Below the pieces are notes generated by a model. That model saw only the letters and a list, made by a program, of their open reading frames with translations, was not told where the DNA came from and did no database searches. A stretch of DNA of 64,000 nt from Verrucomicrobiales bacterium. GTDB taxonomy: Bacteria > Verrucomicrobiota > Verrucomicrobiia > Verrucomicrobiales > DEV007. The stretch covers positions 215,293-279,292 of the forward strand of contig JAEUHH010000014.1 in NCBI GenBank assembly GCA_016795505.1, read 5' to 3'. How positions within the stretch are numbered: the stretch's first letter is position 1; the number at the start of each line of letters is the position of its first letter. Positions 57,238 to 64,000 of this stretch are shown here, one piece after another. The translations under genes were made by a program, and so were the position numbers.

Positions 57238-57287
57238 GACCAATCCACCCATCATCCCTAACCAAGAACCAAAAACGACGAACCCTC

Positions 57288-57647
57288 ATGACTATGAACA
57301 CCCATCCCATGTCCCGAATTACTCGCCTCGCCGTGACGCTTCTGCTCGGCATTCTCCTGCTCACCTCGGTGAGCTGTTCCGCACCCGACTTCGGGGGCCG
57401 GGCCGAAGAAAACGCCGCCGCCATCGAGAAACTCGAGAGCCGCTTCAACGAACTCGAAAACGGTCTCGGCGGAGTGGTCTTCTGGCAGGCCCTCGCCGCG
57501 GTCTTCTTCGTGCTCGCGGTCTTCGCCCTTGTCGGCGGCGCGGCGCTCGGTTCCCGGGCCCGGCGCGACCACACCCGCTTCTTCGGAGGTGCGGCGAACT
57601 CCGACGATTCCCGGAACCTCGACCACCCCAACAAACCCACCGCATGA
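57288..57647 (+). CDS. lipoprotein with one TM helix
   Basis: A 119-residue protein with a lipoprotein signal (VTLLLGILLLTSVSC, lipobox cysteine near residue 30), a short coiled coil (EENAAAIEKLESRFNELENG) and a transmembrane helix (LAAVFFVLAVFALVGGAALG). Possibly a membrane anchor. Its stop overlaps the ATG of the next gene (ATGA). An ATG at 57294 is an alternative start. The leader has no Shine-Dalgarno and is C/A-rich. Confidence 0.6.
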   Translation: MTMNTHPMSRITRLAVTLLLGILLLTSVSCSAPDFGGRAEENAAAIEKLESRFNELENGLGGVVFWQALAAVFFVLAVFALVGGAALGSRARRDHTRFFGGAANSDDSRNLDHPNKPTA

Positions 57648-58114
57648 AGTCCTTCGATCAACTCCCCGACTACAAGGACCTGCAGTGCCTCTGGAAACAG
57701 GAGCGGATCAAACGGCCCACCCCCGACCTCGAGCTCACCCCGGACAGCTGGGTGGAGCGCGGGGCCGAGGTCGTCGGCTGGTGGATCTCCCGCCTTGAGT
57801 TCTGGCTCAGCGAGAGCGGTTGGCTGCGAGCGTGGCTGCGCTTTAACCTCATCGTCTCCATCGTGCTCGCCAGCGCCGGATTGCTCCTCCTGCCCCCGGT
57901 CACCCGGGTTCTCGAGCAGCTCGCCCGGTCGAGCCACTGGCTCGGCGAGATCTTCGGCGATGTCTTCACACTCGTCACCGGGCTGCCTCCCGTCGCCATC
58001 ACCCTCGGCGTGCTCTACCTCGGCTACGTCGCCTACCGCCGTTTCGGTCGCAAGCGCCTGCCCCACCGGGGCGGCTACCAAGGCGGATATCAGAACGAGG
58101 AATACTACCAGTGA
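57644..58114 (+). CDS. membrane protein, unknown
   Basis: A 156-residue protein with a soluble N-terminus and two membrane helices (FNLIVSIVLASAGLLLLPP; VFTLVTGLPPVAITLGVLYL) and a Gly/Tyr-rich basic tail (RGGYQGGYQNEEYYQ). Coupled by ATGA overlap to the lipoprotein gene, so the two are likely partners in the membrane. No family was recognised. Confidence 0.55.
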   Translation: MKSFDQLPDYKDLQCLWKQERIKRPTPDLELTPDSWVERGAEVVGWWISRLEFWLSESGWLRAWLRFNLIVSIVLASAGLLLLPPVTRVLEQLARSSHWLGEIFGDVFTLVTGLPPVAITLGVLYLGYVAYRRFGRKRLPHRGGYQGGYQNEEYYQ

Positions 58115-58149
58115 GGAAAAACTGAAAACTGAACCCTAACACACTCCAA

Positions 58150-59613
58150 ATGATCACCAAACACCCACCCGCCACCGTGCGCGCCGCCGATCTCAAGGCG
58201 GCGCTGCCCGGCCTCGGCAGACTCGTTCCCCGCTCCCCGTCGCTCGCCGTCCTCGGCTGTGTGAAGGTGGAGGTGGAGGCGGCGGCACCGCAGTCCGTGC
58301 GCCTCACGACCACGGACATCGACTTCAGCCTCAGCGTCACCGTGCCGGGCACGGTGGAAAAGGGCTTCACGCCTTTCCTCCTCCCGCTTCCGCGCCTGCG
58401 TGAACTCGTCCATGGCTTGCGCTCCGATGAAGTCGTGCCCCTCGGCCCAGCCATCAAGGCCCCGCCCGTCGGCGAGTTCCCCGAGATCCCTTTGGTCCGC
58501 ACCCCGGGCCTGACCTTGCCGGAGCCCGTCGTCACCAGCCTCCTGCGGGCCTTCGCGTGTGCGTCGAATGATCCCACGCGTGCGGTCCTCCGCAGTGCCT
58601 TCCTTGATACCAGCGGGGTAGGGGACAAAGCCCACCGCGTCGTTGGCACCAACGGTCGGCACCTCTTCTCGAGCAACTCGATGCACCTGCCGCTGAAGCA
58701 GTCGGTGATCCTTCCCGATCACCCGCTGTGGAAGTGGAAGCCGCTCGTCGAGAGCCGCCCCTGGACCCTGCGTCTCGGCAAGGACCAACACCAAGCCGAG
58801 GTCTTCCGCGTTGAAGGCCAGGGACCGGAACTTGCGTGGTCGGTGACGGGTCGTCTCCTCGAAAACCCCTATCCGAACTACCTGCAGGTCATTCCGGGAC
58901 CGGACCAGTTCACGACGACGGTCACCCTGAGTGACGCCGCCCTCGAAGCGATCACCCGTCTTGTCCCCCGGCTGCCCGGCAAGCAACTCGCCAATCGTCC
59001 CGTCGGACTGCATTGCGAGAAGGGTCGGATCGGTCTGCTCGCCCGCGGTGAAAACGACGAACCGTGGATCCTCCATCCGATCGATCGCTGTGAGATGAAG
59101 GGGCCGGATGCCACGGCCTTCCTCAACCGAGATTACCTCGAAAAGGCGGCGGCCTTCGGGCTGCATCGCATCTCGATGAGCGATGAGATGAGCGCGGTGC
59201 AGTTCAGCCGGGGTGGCGATCTCATGGTCGTGATGCCGGTGCGGGCGATTGATCCGAGTCGCATCGAACGTCCGGGCCTCGTGCCCGCCGTGGAGCAATT
59301 CGCTCCATCCACAAAGCCGAGTCCCAGACCGACATCACTTCCTCCGAAGCCGACCGGTCCTGACCAACCCACCAAAGTACCCAAACCCACGCTACCGGCC
59401 AAACCTGCCGATCCGCTCGTCCAAGCGAGACAGCAGGTCGCAGAAGCCGACGAGGCCCTGCTCACGGCACGCAAAACCCTCAAGGGCGTGCGCCGCTCGC
59501 TCCATGCCGCCCGCACGCAGCGCAGCGAAGCCAAGCGCGAGCTGGGCGGTTTCCGTGGACTCCTCCGGAAGCTGCAACGTGGCCGCAAGCACGAAGCCAA
59601 AAAGGCCTCCTGA
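58150..59613 (+). CDS. divergent DnaN-like sliding clamp with basic C-terminal tail
   Basis: A 487-residue protein. Residues 1 to about 378 follow the three-domain order of the beta clamp: domain 1 with LGCVKVEVE and TTTDIDFSLSVTVPG; domain 2 with HRVVGTNGRHLFSSNSMHLP and QSVILPDHPLW; domain 3 with FLNRDYLEKAAAFGLHRISM and DLMVVMPVRA, similar to the VMPMRL end of DnaN. Residues 379-487 add a Pro/Lys linker and a basic helical tail (ARKTLKGVRRSLHAARTQRS). A clamp tethers polymerases or nucleases to DNA. A chromosomal dnaN should exist elsewhere, so this is an accessory clamp, a role inferred from homology read by eye. Confidence 0.65.
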   Translation: MITKHPPATVRAADLKAALPGLGRLVPRSPSLAVLGCVKVEVEAAAPQSVRLTTTDIDFSLSVTVPGTVEKGFTPFLLPLPRLRELVHGLRSDEVVPLGPAIKAPPVGEFPEIPLVRTPGLTLPEPVVTSLLRAFACASNDPTRAVLRSAFLDTSGVGDKAHRVVGTNGRHLFSSNSMHLPLKQSVILPDHPLWKWKPLVESRPWTLRLGKDQHQAEVFRVEGQGPELAWSVTGRLLENPYPNYLQVIPGPDQFTTTVTLSDAALEAITRLVPRLPGKQLANRPVGLHCEKGRIGLLARGENDEPWILHPIDRCEMKGPDATAFLNRDYLEKAAAFGLHRISMSDEMSAVQFSRGGDLMVVMPVRAIDPSRIERPGLVPAVEQFAPSTKPSPRPTSLPPKPTGPDQPTKVPKPTLPAKPADPLVQARQQVAEADEALLTARKTLKGVRRSLHAARTQRSEAKRELGGFRGLLRKLQRGRKHEAKKAS

Positions 59614-59671
59614 CCGACCCGTCCGAAGTCAGACACCAGACGCTTGCCCCAACACCAGCCGCGCCGCCCCG

Positions 59672-59720
59672 GGCCCGGGTTCCCTGATCGACCGCCAGAC
59701 AGGGAGCCCGGGCCTTCATT
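59672..59720 (+). terminator. terminator-like hairpin after the clamp-like gene
   Basis: A long stem GGCCCGGGTTCCCTG with CAGGGAGCCCGGGCC (59672-59686 with 59700-59714, one mismatch), then TTCATTTT. Confidence 0.65.
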
Positions 59721-59773
59721 TTCCCCAACCAACTCAACCAACCCAAGCACTGAAACCTGAACACTCGAAACCT

Positions 59774-60796
59774 ATGAACTCATCCCAAGACCTCCTCGCC
59801 GTCCTCACCCGGGAAGGCGTCCTCATCAATGCCAGCGTCCGTTACCCGCGCTTCCACAAGAAGCTGTCTCCCGCCGACCTCGGCCTTTCGCCCGAACAGG
59901 TCAGTGAACGGCTCGTCAGCCTCGGCCACAAGAAGCTCCTGCCCAAGGAAGCCTTGGCCGAACTCGCCCTTGTCGAAGGACGCACCCATGCCATCATCGA
60001 CCAGGGTACCTTCCCCTTCCTTGGGGGACTCGGCCACTTCCTGCCCAACGGCAAGCTCGTCGATGTGCAGGAACAGCTCAACACCCAGCGCAGCCACTTC
60101 CACCGGGCGAAGGAGACCTTCCTCGCCGCCTATCGCGACCTACGCAGCGAAGCCCTCGCCGAGTGGGAAATCGCGATCCGCCACATCGCCGGTTCCCGCG
60201 ACGAAGCGTCCTGCCTTTACGCGCAGATCGCCGAATCCTTCCCCGCCCGTGAGAAGCTCGCCGACCGCTTCGCCTTCGAGGTGCATCTCTTCCAGATCGC
60301 CGTGCCCGAATCCCTCGGCATGGAGCTGGTCAGCTTCGCCGAACAGCAGGAGGTGCGCCGCGCCCGCAGCGAGGCCGCCGAAAGCGCCGCCCGCCAGATC
60401 CGCTCCGGGGTGGAAAGCTTCGTCGGCGAATGCATCACCGAGCTGCGTCACCAGACCGCCCAGCTTTGCGACGAGATGCTCTCCGCGATGCGCACCGGCA
60501 AAACCGATGGGGTCCACCAGAAGACCCTCAACCGGCTCGTGAAGTTCATCGACGACTTCAAGTCGCTGAACTTCGCCGGAGACGTCGAGATGGAACGCCA
60601 GCTCGAACGCGTCCGCAGCGAACTGCTCACCCGCAGCGCGGAGGACTACCGCAACAACCTCACCGCCACCCGCAATCTGGAGACCGGCCTCACCCAGCTC
60701 CGCGACCAGGCCAGGGAATTGGCGAGCCAAGATGCCCGAGAGCTTGTCGAGCGCTTCGGCCAGATGGGCCGGAGGAAGCTGCAACTCGCCAGTTGA
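59774..60796 (+). CDS. DUF3150-like protein
   Basis: A 340-residue soluble, mostly helical protein. Segments such as FHKKLSPADLGLSPEQVSER, NSQRSHF-type helices (QEQLNTQRSHFHRAKETFLA) and a long C-terminal helix series fit DUF3150, a family of unknown function found with phage and plasmid DNA-processing genes. It lies between the clamp-like gene and the DUF1257 gene, bounded by hairpins on both sides. ATG 59774 follows a C/A-rich leader with no Shine-Dalgarno. Confidence 0.6.
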   Translation: MNSSQDLLAVLTREGVLINASVRYPRFHKKLSPADLGLSPEQVSERLVSLGHKKLLPKEALAELALVEGRTHAIIDQGTFPFLGGLGHFLPNGKLVDVQEQLNTQRSHFHRAKETFLAAYRDLRSEALAEWEIAIRHIAGSRDEASCLYAQIAESFPAREKLADRFAFEVHLFQIAVPESLGMELVSFAEQQEVRRARSEAAESAARQIRSGVESFVGECITELRHQTAQLCDEMLSAMRTGKTDGVHQKTLNRLVKFIDDFKSLNFAGDVEMERQLERVRSELLTRSAEDYRNNLTATRNLETGLTQLRDQARELASQDARELVERFGQMGRRKLQLAS

Positions 60797-60816
60797 ACCC
60801 TGACAAGACCACCTAC

Positions 60817-60861
60817 CCGACAGGGTTCGGAACCGCATCGAACCCTGTCGGATCCTTTTCC
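60817..60861 (+). terminator. rho-independent terminator
   Basis: Perfect 13-bp stem CCGACAGGGTTCG/CGAACCCTGTCGG (60817-60829 with 60839-60851), loop GAACCGCAT, then ATCCTTTTCC. Confidence 0.8.
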
Positions 60862-60904
60862 GAACCCTAACTAACAATCCAAACCCAAAACCAAGAACAC
60901 CACC

Positions 60905-61282
60905 ATGTCCCACTTCACCACCATCCTCACCCAGATCCGCGACGTCGATGCTCTCGCCGATGCCTGCGCCGAACTCGGCGTCGAGCTTCTCCGCGACACC
61001 AAAGCCCGCGGCTTCGCCAACAGCACCCGCCACGGTGAACTCGTCGTCCGCCTCAAAGGTCCCTACGACATCGCCGCCAACCGGACCGCCCCCACCGAGC
61101 CCTACGAGCTGTCCACCGACTGGTGGAATGGCCACGTCGAGCGCGAGGTCGGTCCCAACTTCGGCCGCCTCCTCCAGCTCTACGGCGTCCACAAGACGAT
61201 GCGCGAGGCCGCCAAGAAGCACCTCCGCGTCACCCGGCGACAGGAGACCGATGGCTCCATCAAACTCACCCTCGCCGCCTGA
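60905..61282 (+). CDS. DUF1257 (Ycf35-like) protein
   Basis: A 125-residue protein beginning [20 protein letters not shown] with the DUF1257 patterns [12 protein letters not shown] and [10 protein letters not shown], ending [23 protein letters not shown]1257 includes the algal and cyanobacterial Ycf35 proteins of unknown function. From general knowledge, DUF1257, DUF2997 and Ycf46-like AAA genes often occur together; here all three lie within 2.4 kb. C/A-rich leader, no Shine-Dalgarno. Confidence 0.8.
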   Translation: MSHFTTILTQIRDVDALADACAELGVELLRDTKARGFANSTRHGELVVRLKGPYDIAANRTAPTEPYELSTDWWNGHVEREVGPNFGRLLQLYGVHKTMREAAKKHLRVTRRQETDGSIKLTLAA

Positions 61283-61294
61283 ACCCAGCCCACC

Positions 61295-61501
61295 ATGAGC
61301 TCGAAAGAACGCATCGACGTCTGGATCAGTCCCGAGGGCGCAATCACCCTGGATGCCGTCGGCTACACTGGAAGCACCTGCGAGGAGGCCACCCGCTTCC
61401 TCGAGGAATCTCTCGGCACTGTCGGCCGCAAGCAGCGCACCCGCGACTACTACCGCCGCCAGAAAAACCAACAACAAAACCCCGACACCCAAACCACATG
61501 A
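61295..61501 (+). CDS. DUF2997 protein
   Basis: A 68-residue protein: [20 protein letters not shown], then [20 protein letters not shown], ending in a polar tail ([17 protein letters not shown]). This I-x-V-x-I-x-P-x-G-x-I...F-x-G/GxxC-xx-x-t-xx-LE pattern fits DUF2997, a small partner of DUF1257. 12 bp after the DUF1257 gene; its stop overlaps the ATG of the next gene. Confidence 0.75.
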   Translation: MSSKERIDVWISPEGAITLDAVGYTGSTCEEATRFLEESLGTVGRKQRTRDYYRRQKNQQQNPDTQTT

Positions 61502-61737
61502 CCCCCGACATCCCCGATGTGCTGCACTTCAACCCCGACGGCACCGGGGCCGGACTCTACACCGAGCGCATCGATCTGAAACAGATCGGCACCCTCGAAG
61601 TCGTCCGTGCCTCCGAGATCGAATTCAACGACGCCACCCAACAGTGGGAGGTCTTCGATTACACCGGAACCCGGGTCTTCACCGACACGTCCCGCGAAGC
61701 CTGCCTACGCTGGGAGCGCGAAACCTTCAACCAGTGA
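61498..61737 (+). CDS. hypothetical 79-aa protein
   Basis: A small protein ([54 protein letters not shown]) coupled by ATGA overlap to the DUF2997 gene. The 'FNxxTxxWEVF' segment looks like a compact beta domain with a terminal helix. Function unknown. Confidence 0.6.
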   Translation: MTPDIPDVLHFNPDGTGAGLYTERIDLKQIGTLEVVRASEIEFNDATQQWEVFDYTGTRVFTDTSREACLRWERETFNQ

Positions 61738-61741
61738 ACCC

Positions 61742-63250
61742 ATGAAAGATCCACTCATCCGCTACGCGAGGGCCGGTTACGCCGGCCTTTTTTGTTGTAC
61801 GACCGAAGAGGTCCGCGCCGAGGCCGAGGTGAAAGCCGCGGCCGAAGCCCTTGTTCGTCCCCTCCATGCCTGGAGCCTCACCACCGGCTTCGTCGACACC
61901 ACCAGCGGCATCGTGCGCACCTGCCCCGATCCGCTCGACGCCCTCGAGGCGGTGGAGGCCATCGAGGGCGATTGCCTCGTGCTCCTGCGCGACTTCGCCG
62001 CCCTGCTCGAGGATCGCGACCCGGTCCTCGTTCGCAAGCTGCGCGACACCCTCCGCCACGCGAAAGCCAGCGGGAAACTGCTCCTGCTTCTCGGCGTCTG
62101 GAAACCCCTGCCACCAGAACTGGAGCGCGAACTCACCCGCCTCGACCTGGCCCTGCCGGGTCCGAACATGCTCGGTGAACTGCTCGACCAGCTTCTCACC
62201 AACGCCGGCGTTACCCCTCCGCCCCCGGAGATCCGCGAGGCCGTCATCCGTGCCGCCACCGGACTCACCACGATGGAGGCGGAGAACGCCTTCGCCCTGT
62301 CCTTGATCGAGTCCGGCACGATCCAGCCCTCCCTCGTCGCCCGCGAGAAAGCGCACGCCCTCAAAAGCGGCGGTTTGCTCGAAGTGATCGAGACCACGGC
62401 AAGCCTCGACGCCATCGGCGGACTGGAGAACCTCAAGGCCTGGCTCGTCCAGCGCGGCGAGGCCTTCACCGAACGCGCCCGGACCTACGGACTGCCCGTG
62501 CCCAAAGGAATGCTCGTCCTCGGTGTTCCCGGGACGGGCAAAAGCCTCACCGCCAAAGCCACCGCCAGCGTCTTCGGCGTGCCCTTGCTCAAGCTCGACG
62601 CCGGCCGCCTCTTCGGCGGTCTCGTCGGTCAGTCGGAGGCCAACGTCCGTTCCGTCATCCAGACCGCCGAGGCCATCAGCCCCTGCGTCCTCTGGATCGA
62701 CGAGATCGAGAAGGGCTTTGGAGGCACGGGAGGCTCCGGCGGTTCCACCGACGGCGGCACCAGCGCCCGGGTCTTCGGCACGATGCTGAATTGGCTCCAG
62801 GACAAGACCGCGCCGGTCTTTGTCGTCGCCACCGCCAACGATGTCAGCAAGCTCCCGCCCGAGATGCTCCGCAAGGGACGATGGGACGAGCTCTGGTTCG
62901 TCGACCTGCCTGACACCCGCGAGCGCACCGCGATCTGGGATCTCGTCATCGCCAAATATGGACGCGAGGTCACCGCTTACGATCCCGTCGTACTAGCCCG
63001 CGCCAGCGAGCTGCACACCGGAGCGGAGATCGAAGCCGCCTTCATAGAGGCCCTGCACCGCGCCTTCGCCGAAGACCGCGAGCCCGGCGAACTCGACCTG
63101 GGCGAAGTGCTCAACGAGTCGGTCCCCCTCGCCGTGTCCATGAGCGAGTCCATCGAGCGCCTGCGGCACTGGGCGAAGGGACGGGCGCGGCATGCATCGG
63201 CCGGAGAGAAGCCGTCGAGGCGGCCGGGCCGGAAGATCGATGTCGGCTGA
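61742..63250 (+). CDS. Ycf46-like AAA ATPase
   Basis: A 502-residue AAA-family ATPase. Residues 1-200 are the Ycf46-type N-terminal domain (CCTTEEVRAEAEVKAAAEAL). The AAA module has Walker A GVPGTGKS (261-268), Walker B CVLWIDE (315-321), sensor 1 VVATAND (361-367) and an arginine-finger-type RKGRWDE. A helical lid and a basic tail (KGRARHASAGEKPSRRPGRK) end it. AAA rings of this kind remodel proteins or protein-DNA complexes. It follows the 79-aa gene by 4 bp. A terminator-shaped hairpin lies within codons 10-18. Confidence 0.88.
   Translation: MKDPLIRYARAGYAGLFCCTTEEVRAEAEVKAAAEALVRPLHAWSLTTGFVDTTSGIVRTCPDPLDALEAVEAIEGDCLVLLRDFAALLEDRDPVLVRKLRDTLRHAKASGKLLLLLGVWKPLPPELERELTRLDLALPGPNMLGELLDQLLTNAGVTPPPPEIREAVIRAATGLTTMEAENAFALSLIESGTIQPSLVAREKAHALKSGGLLEVIETTASLDAIGGLENLKAWLVQRGEAFTERARTYGLPVPKGMLVLGVPGTGKSLTAKATASVFGVPLLKLDAGRLFGGLVGQSEANVRSVIQTAEAISPCVLWIDEIEKGFGGTGGSGGSTDGGTSARVFGTMLNWLQDKTAPVFVVATANDVSKLPPEMLRKGRWDELWFVDLPDTRERTAIWDLVIAKYGREVTAYDPVVLARASELHTGAEIEAAFIEALHRAFAEDREPGELDLGEVLNESVPLAVSMSESIERLRHWAKGRARHASAGEKPSRRPGRKIDVG
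61771..61793 (+). promoter_or_regulatory. terminator-like hairpin inside the AAA gene 5' end
   Basis: GGCCGG/CCGGCC (61771-61776 with 61782-61787), loop TTACG, followed by six T residues (61788-61793), all within codons 10-18 of the ATPase gene. An intrinsic terminator here could act as an attenuator when translation of the gene is low; this is inference. Confidence 0.5.
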
Positions 63251-63281
63251 AGTAGCCAACCAACCCAAATCCACCACCCCA

Positions 63282-63638
63282 ATGCCAACAGCATACGACA
63301 ACGACGAGCCTCCGCATCCCGAGGGTTTTCCCCAGCTCATCCCCGAGGATCATGCCACGGCCATGCAGCGATTCGAAGCGGTCCGCACCCTCGATCCCAC
63401 CGCATTGGCGGGCCTTGGGAAGCAGGATCTCCTTATCGCCTGGTGGAGCTTCTTCTGGCTCGAAGCCGCCCTCCATCCCGACGACGCGGAGGTCTGGCCC
63501 GAAGAGGTCGCCGAAGCGCTGCCACTCGCCGCAGAGGCCCTCCGCCGTTACGAGGCGGGCGAGATCGCAGACGGCGAATACTACCCCGCCGAAGCCGTCC
63601 GCCACCGCATCCTGCACGAGCGGGCGAAGGGTTCCTAA
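63282..63638 (+). CDS. hypothetical acidic 118-aa protein
   Basis: A 118-residue acidic protein (GFPQLIPEDHATAMQRFEAV; LIAWWSFFWLEAALHPDDAE; AAEALRRYEAGEIADGEYYP). No family recognised. It follows the AAA ATPase gene after a C/A-rich leader (CCAACCAACCCAAATCCACC) without a Shine-Dalgarno sequence and is the last gene of the cluster inside the window. Confidence 0.6.
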   Translation: MPTAYDNDEPPHPEGFPQLIPEDHATAMQRFEAVRTLDPTALAGLGKQDLLIAWWSFFWLEAALHPDDAEVWPEEVAEALPLAAEALRRYEAGEIADGEYYPAEAVRHRILHERAKGS

Positions 63639-64000
63639 TATCAGCCCGAACGACACCAAAAAGCGGACTCGTCCGAAACGTGACCGCAGCGACCGACACT
63701 CCCGAATGCGTGAAGGAGGTCCGGTCCGGGAAAATCCATCCGCACGAACGGGGTGGGTTTTCTTTAGCTATCACCAGATCACTTTAATTCCTGATCGAAA
63801 TATATATTTTCTTCAAAAATACCTTGTGCCTGTGAGGTGTGATTTCGTATTAACGAGTCCTTGTGATTTTACCGGCTCTGGAGAGGCACTTGGAAGTGTC
63901 GTTTTTGTAACCGTTGAAGTCGTGAAGAGCCTGGGTATGGAAACCAGATGATTTTCCATACTTGGGAAAACGCAAACCCATCTTGTATTGCCTTGTAGAC
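63639..64000. other. gene-free right end of the window
   Basis: 362 bp with a falling G+C content (A+T-rich near 63775-63860) and no convincing gene. One palindrome, GTATGGAAA/TTTCCATAC (63935-63943 with 63953-63961), is visible. A promoter or operator for genes beyond the window is possible. Confidence 0.5.

Overview
The window is a 64 kb, high-GC piece of a Gram-negative bacterial genome, most likely Verrucomicrobiota (inference from gene content; no rRNA is present). Pointers are a DUF1080 protein, a serine hydrolase fused to a NamZ-type (DUF1343) muramidase, a GumN/TraB protein, an outer-membrane beta-barrel, G+C-rich intergenic palindromes, and many start codons without a Shine-Dalgarno sequence.

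Bases 1 to about 38,290 look like ordinary chromosome: the end of an RND efflux permease, an MFS carrier, a RodZ-like protein next to FtsK, ManA, YggS, a HAD phosphatase, an MBL hydrolase, a tail-specific protease, a beta-barrel, tRNA-Gly(TCC), aconitase, an ammonium transporter, a cyclic-nucleotide-binding protein, an SNF2 helicase, a TPR/coiled-coil protein, a small thioredoxin-fold protein, TraB/GumN, an FG-GAP protein, a PabA/TrpG amidotransferase, the hydrolase-NamZ fusion and QueH. Two intergenic spaces (13.4-14.5 kb and 33.25-33.30 kb) hold REP-like palindromic repeats that share a short core.

From tRNA-Ser(CGA) at 38,197 to the right edge the content is accessory. First come an unknown protein, a 168-bp tandem duplication, a small excisionase-like HTH protein and a replication-initiator-like protein (38.4-41.2 kb). 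A structured non-coding stretch and a palindromic operator precede a hipBA toxin-antitoxin pair. Then three divergent DUF3987-like proteins (43.4, 47.4 and 49.6 kb), only one with an intact P-loop, are interleaved with a metallophosphatase and a Fic protein. Next are an XRE regulator with two candidate operators, a zinc-ribbon/Sel1 membrane protein and three tandem GYF_2-domain membrane proteins (51.0-54.5 kb), and an 0.8 kb gene-free stretch full of hairpins.

The right end (55.4-63.6 kb) is the best candidate for an undescribed system. Twelve same-strand genes encode, in order, a small basic protein, an Asn/Gly-repeat protein, a Cas4/AddB-like PD-(D/E)XK nuclease with Fe-S-type cysteines, a lipoprotein, a membrane protein, a divergent DnaN-like sliding clamp with a basic tail, a DUF3150-like protein, DUF1257 and DUF2997 proteins, a small protein, a Ycf46-like AAA ATPase and a small acidic protein. 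Terminator-like hairpins followed by C/A-rich leaders separate several of the genes, and another terminator-shaped hairpin lies inside the first codons of the ATPase gene. A clamp, a nuclease and an ATPase together suggest DNA processing (replication, repair or defence of a mobile element); this is inference. No integrase or second attachment site is visible, so the element, if it is one, continues beyond the window.
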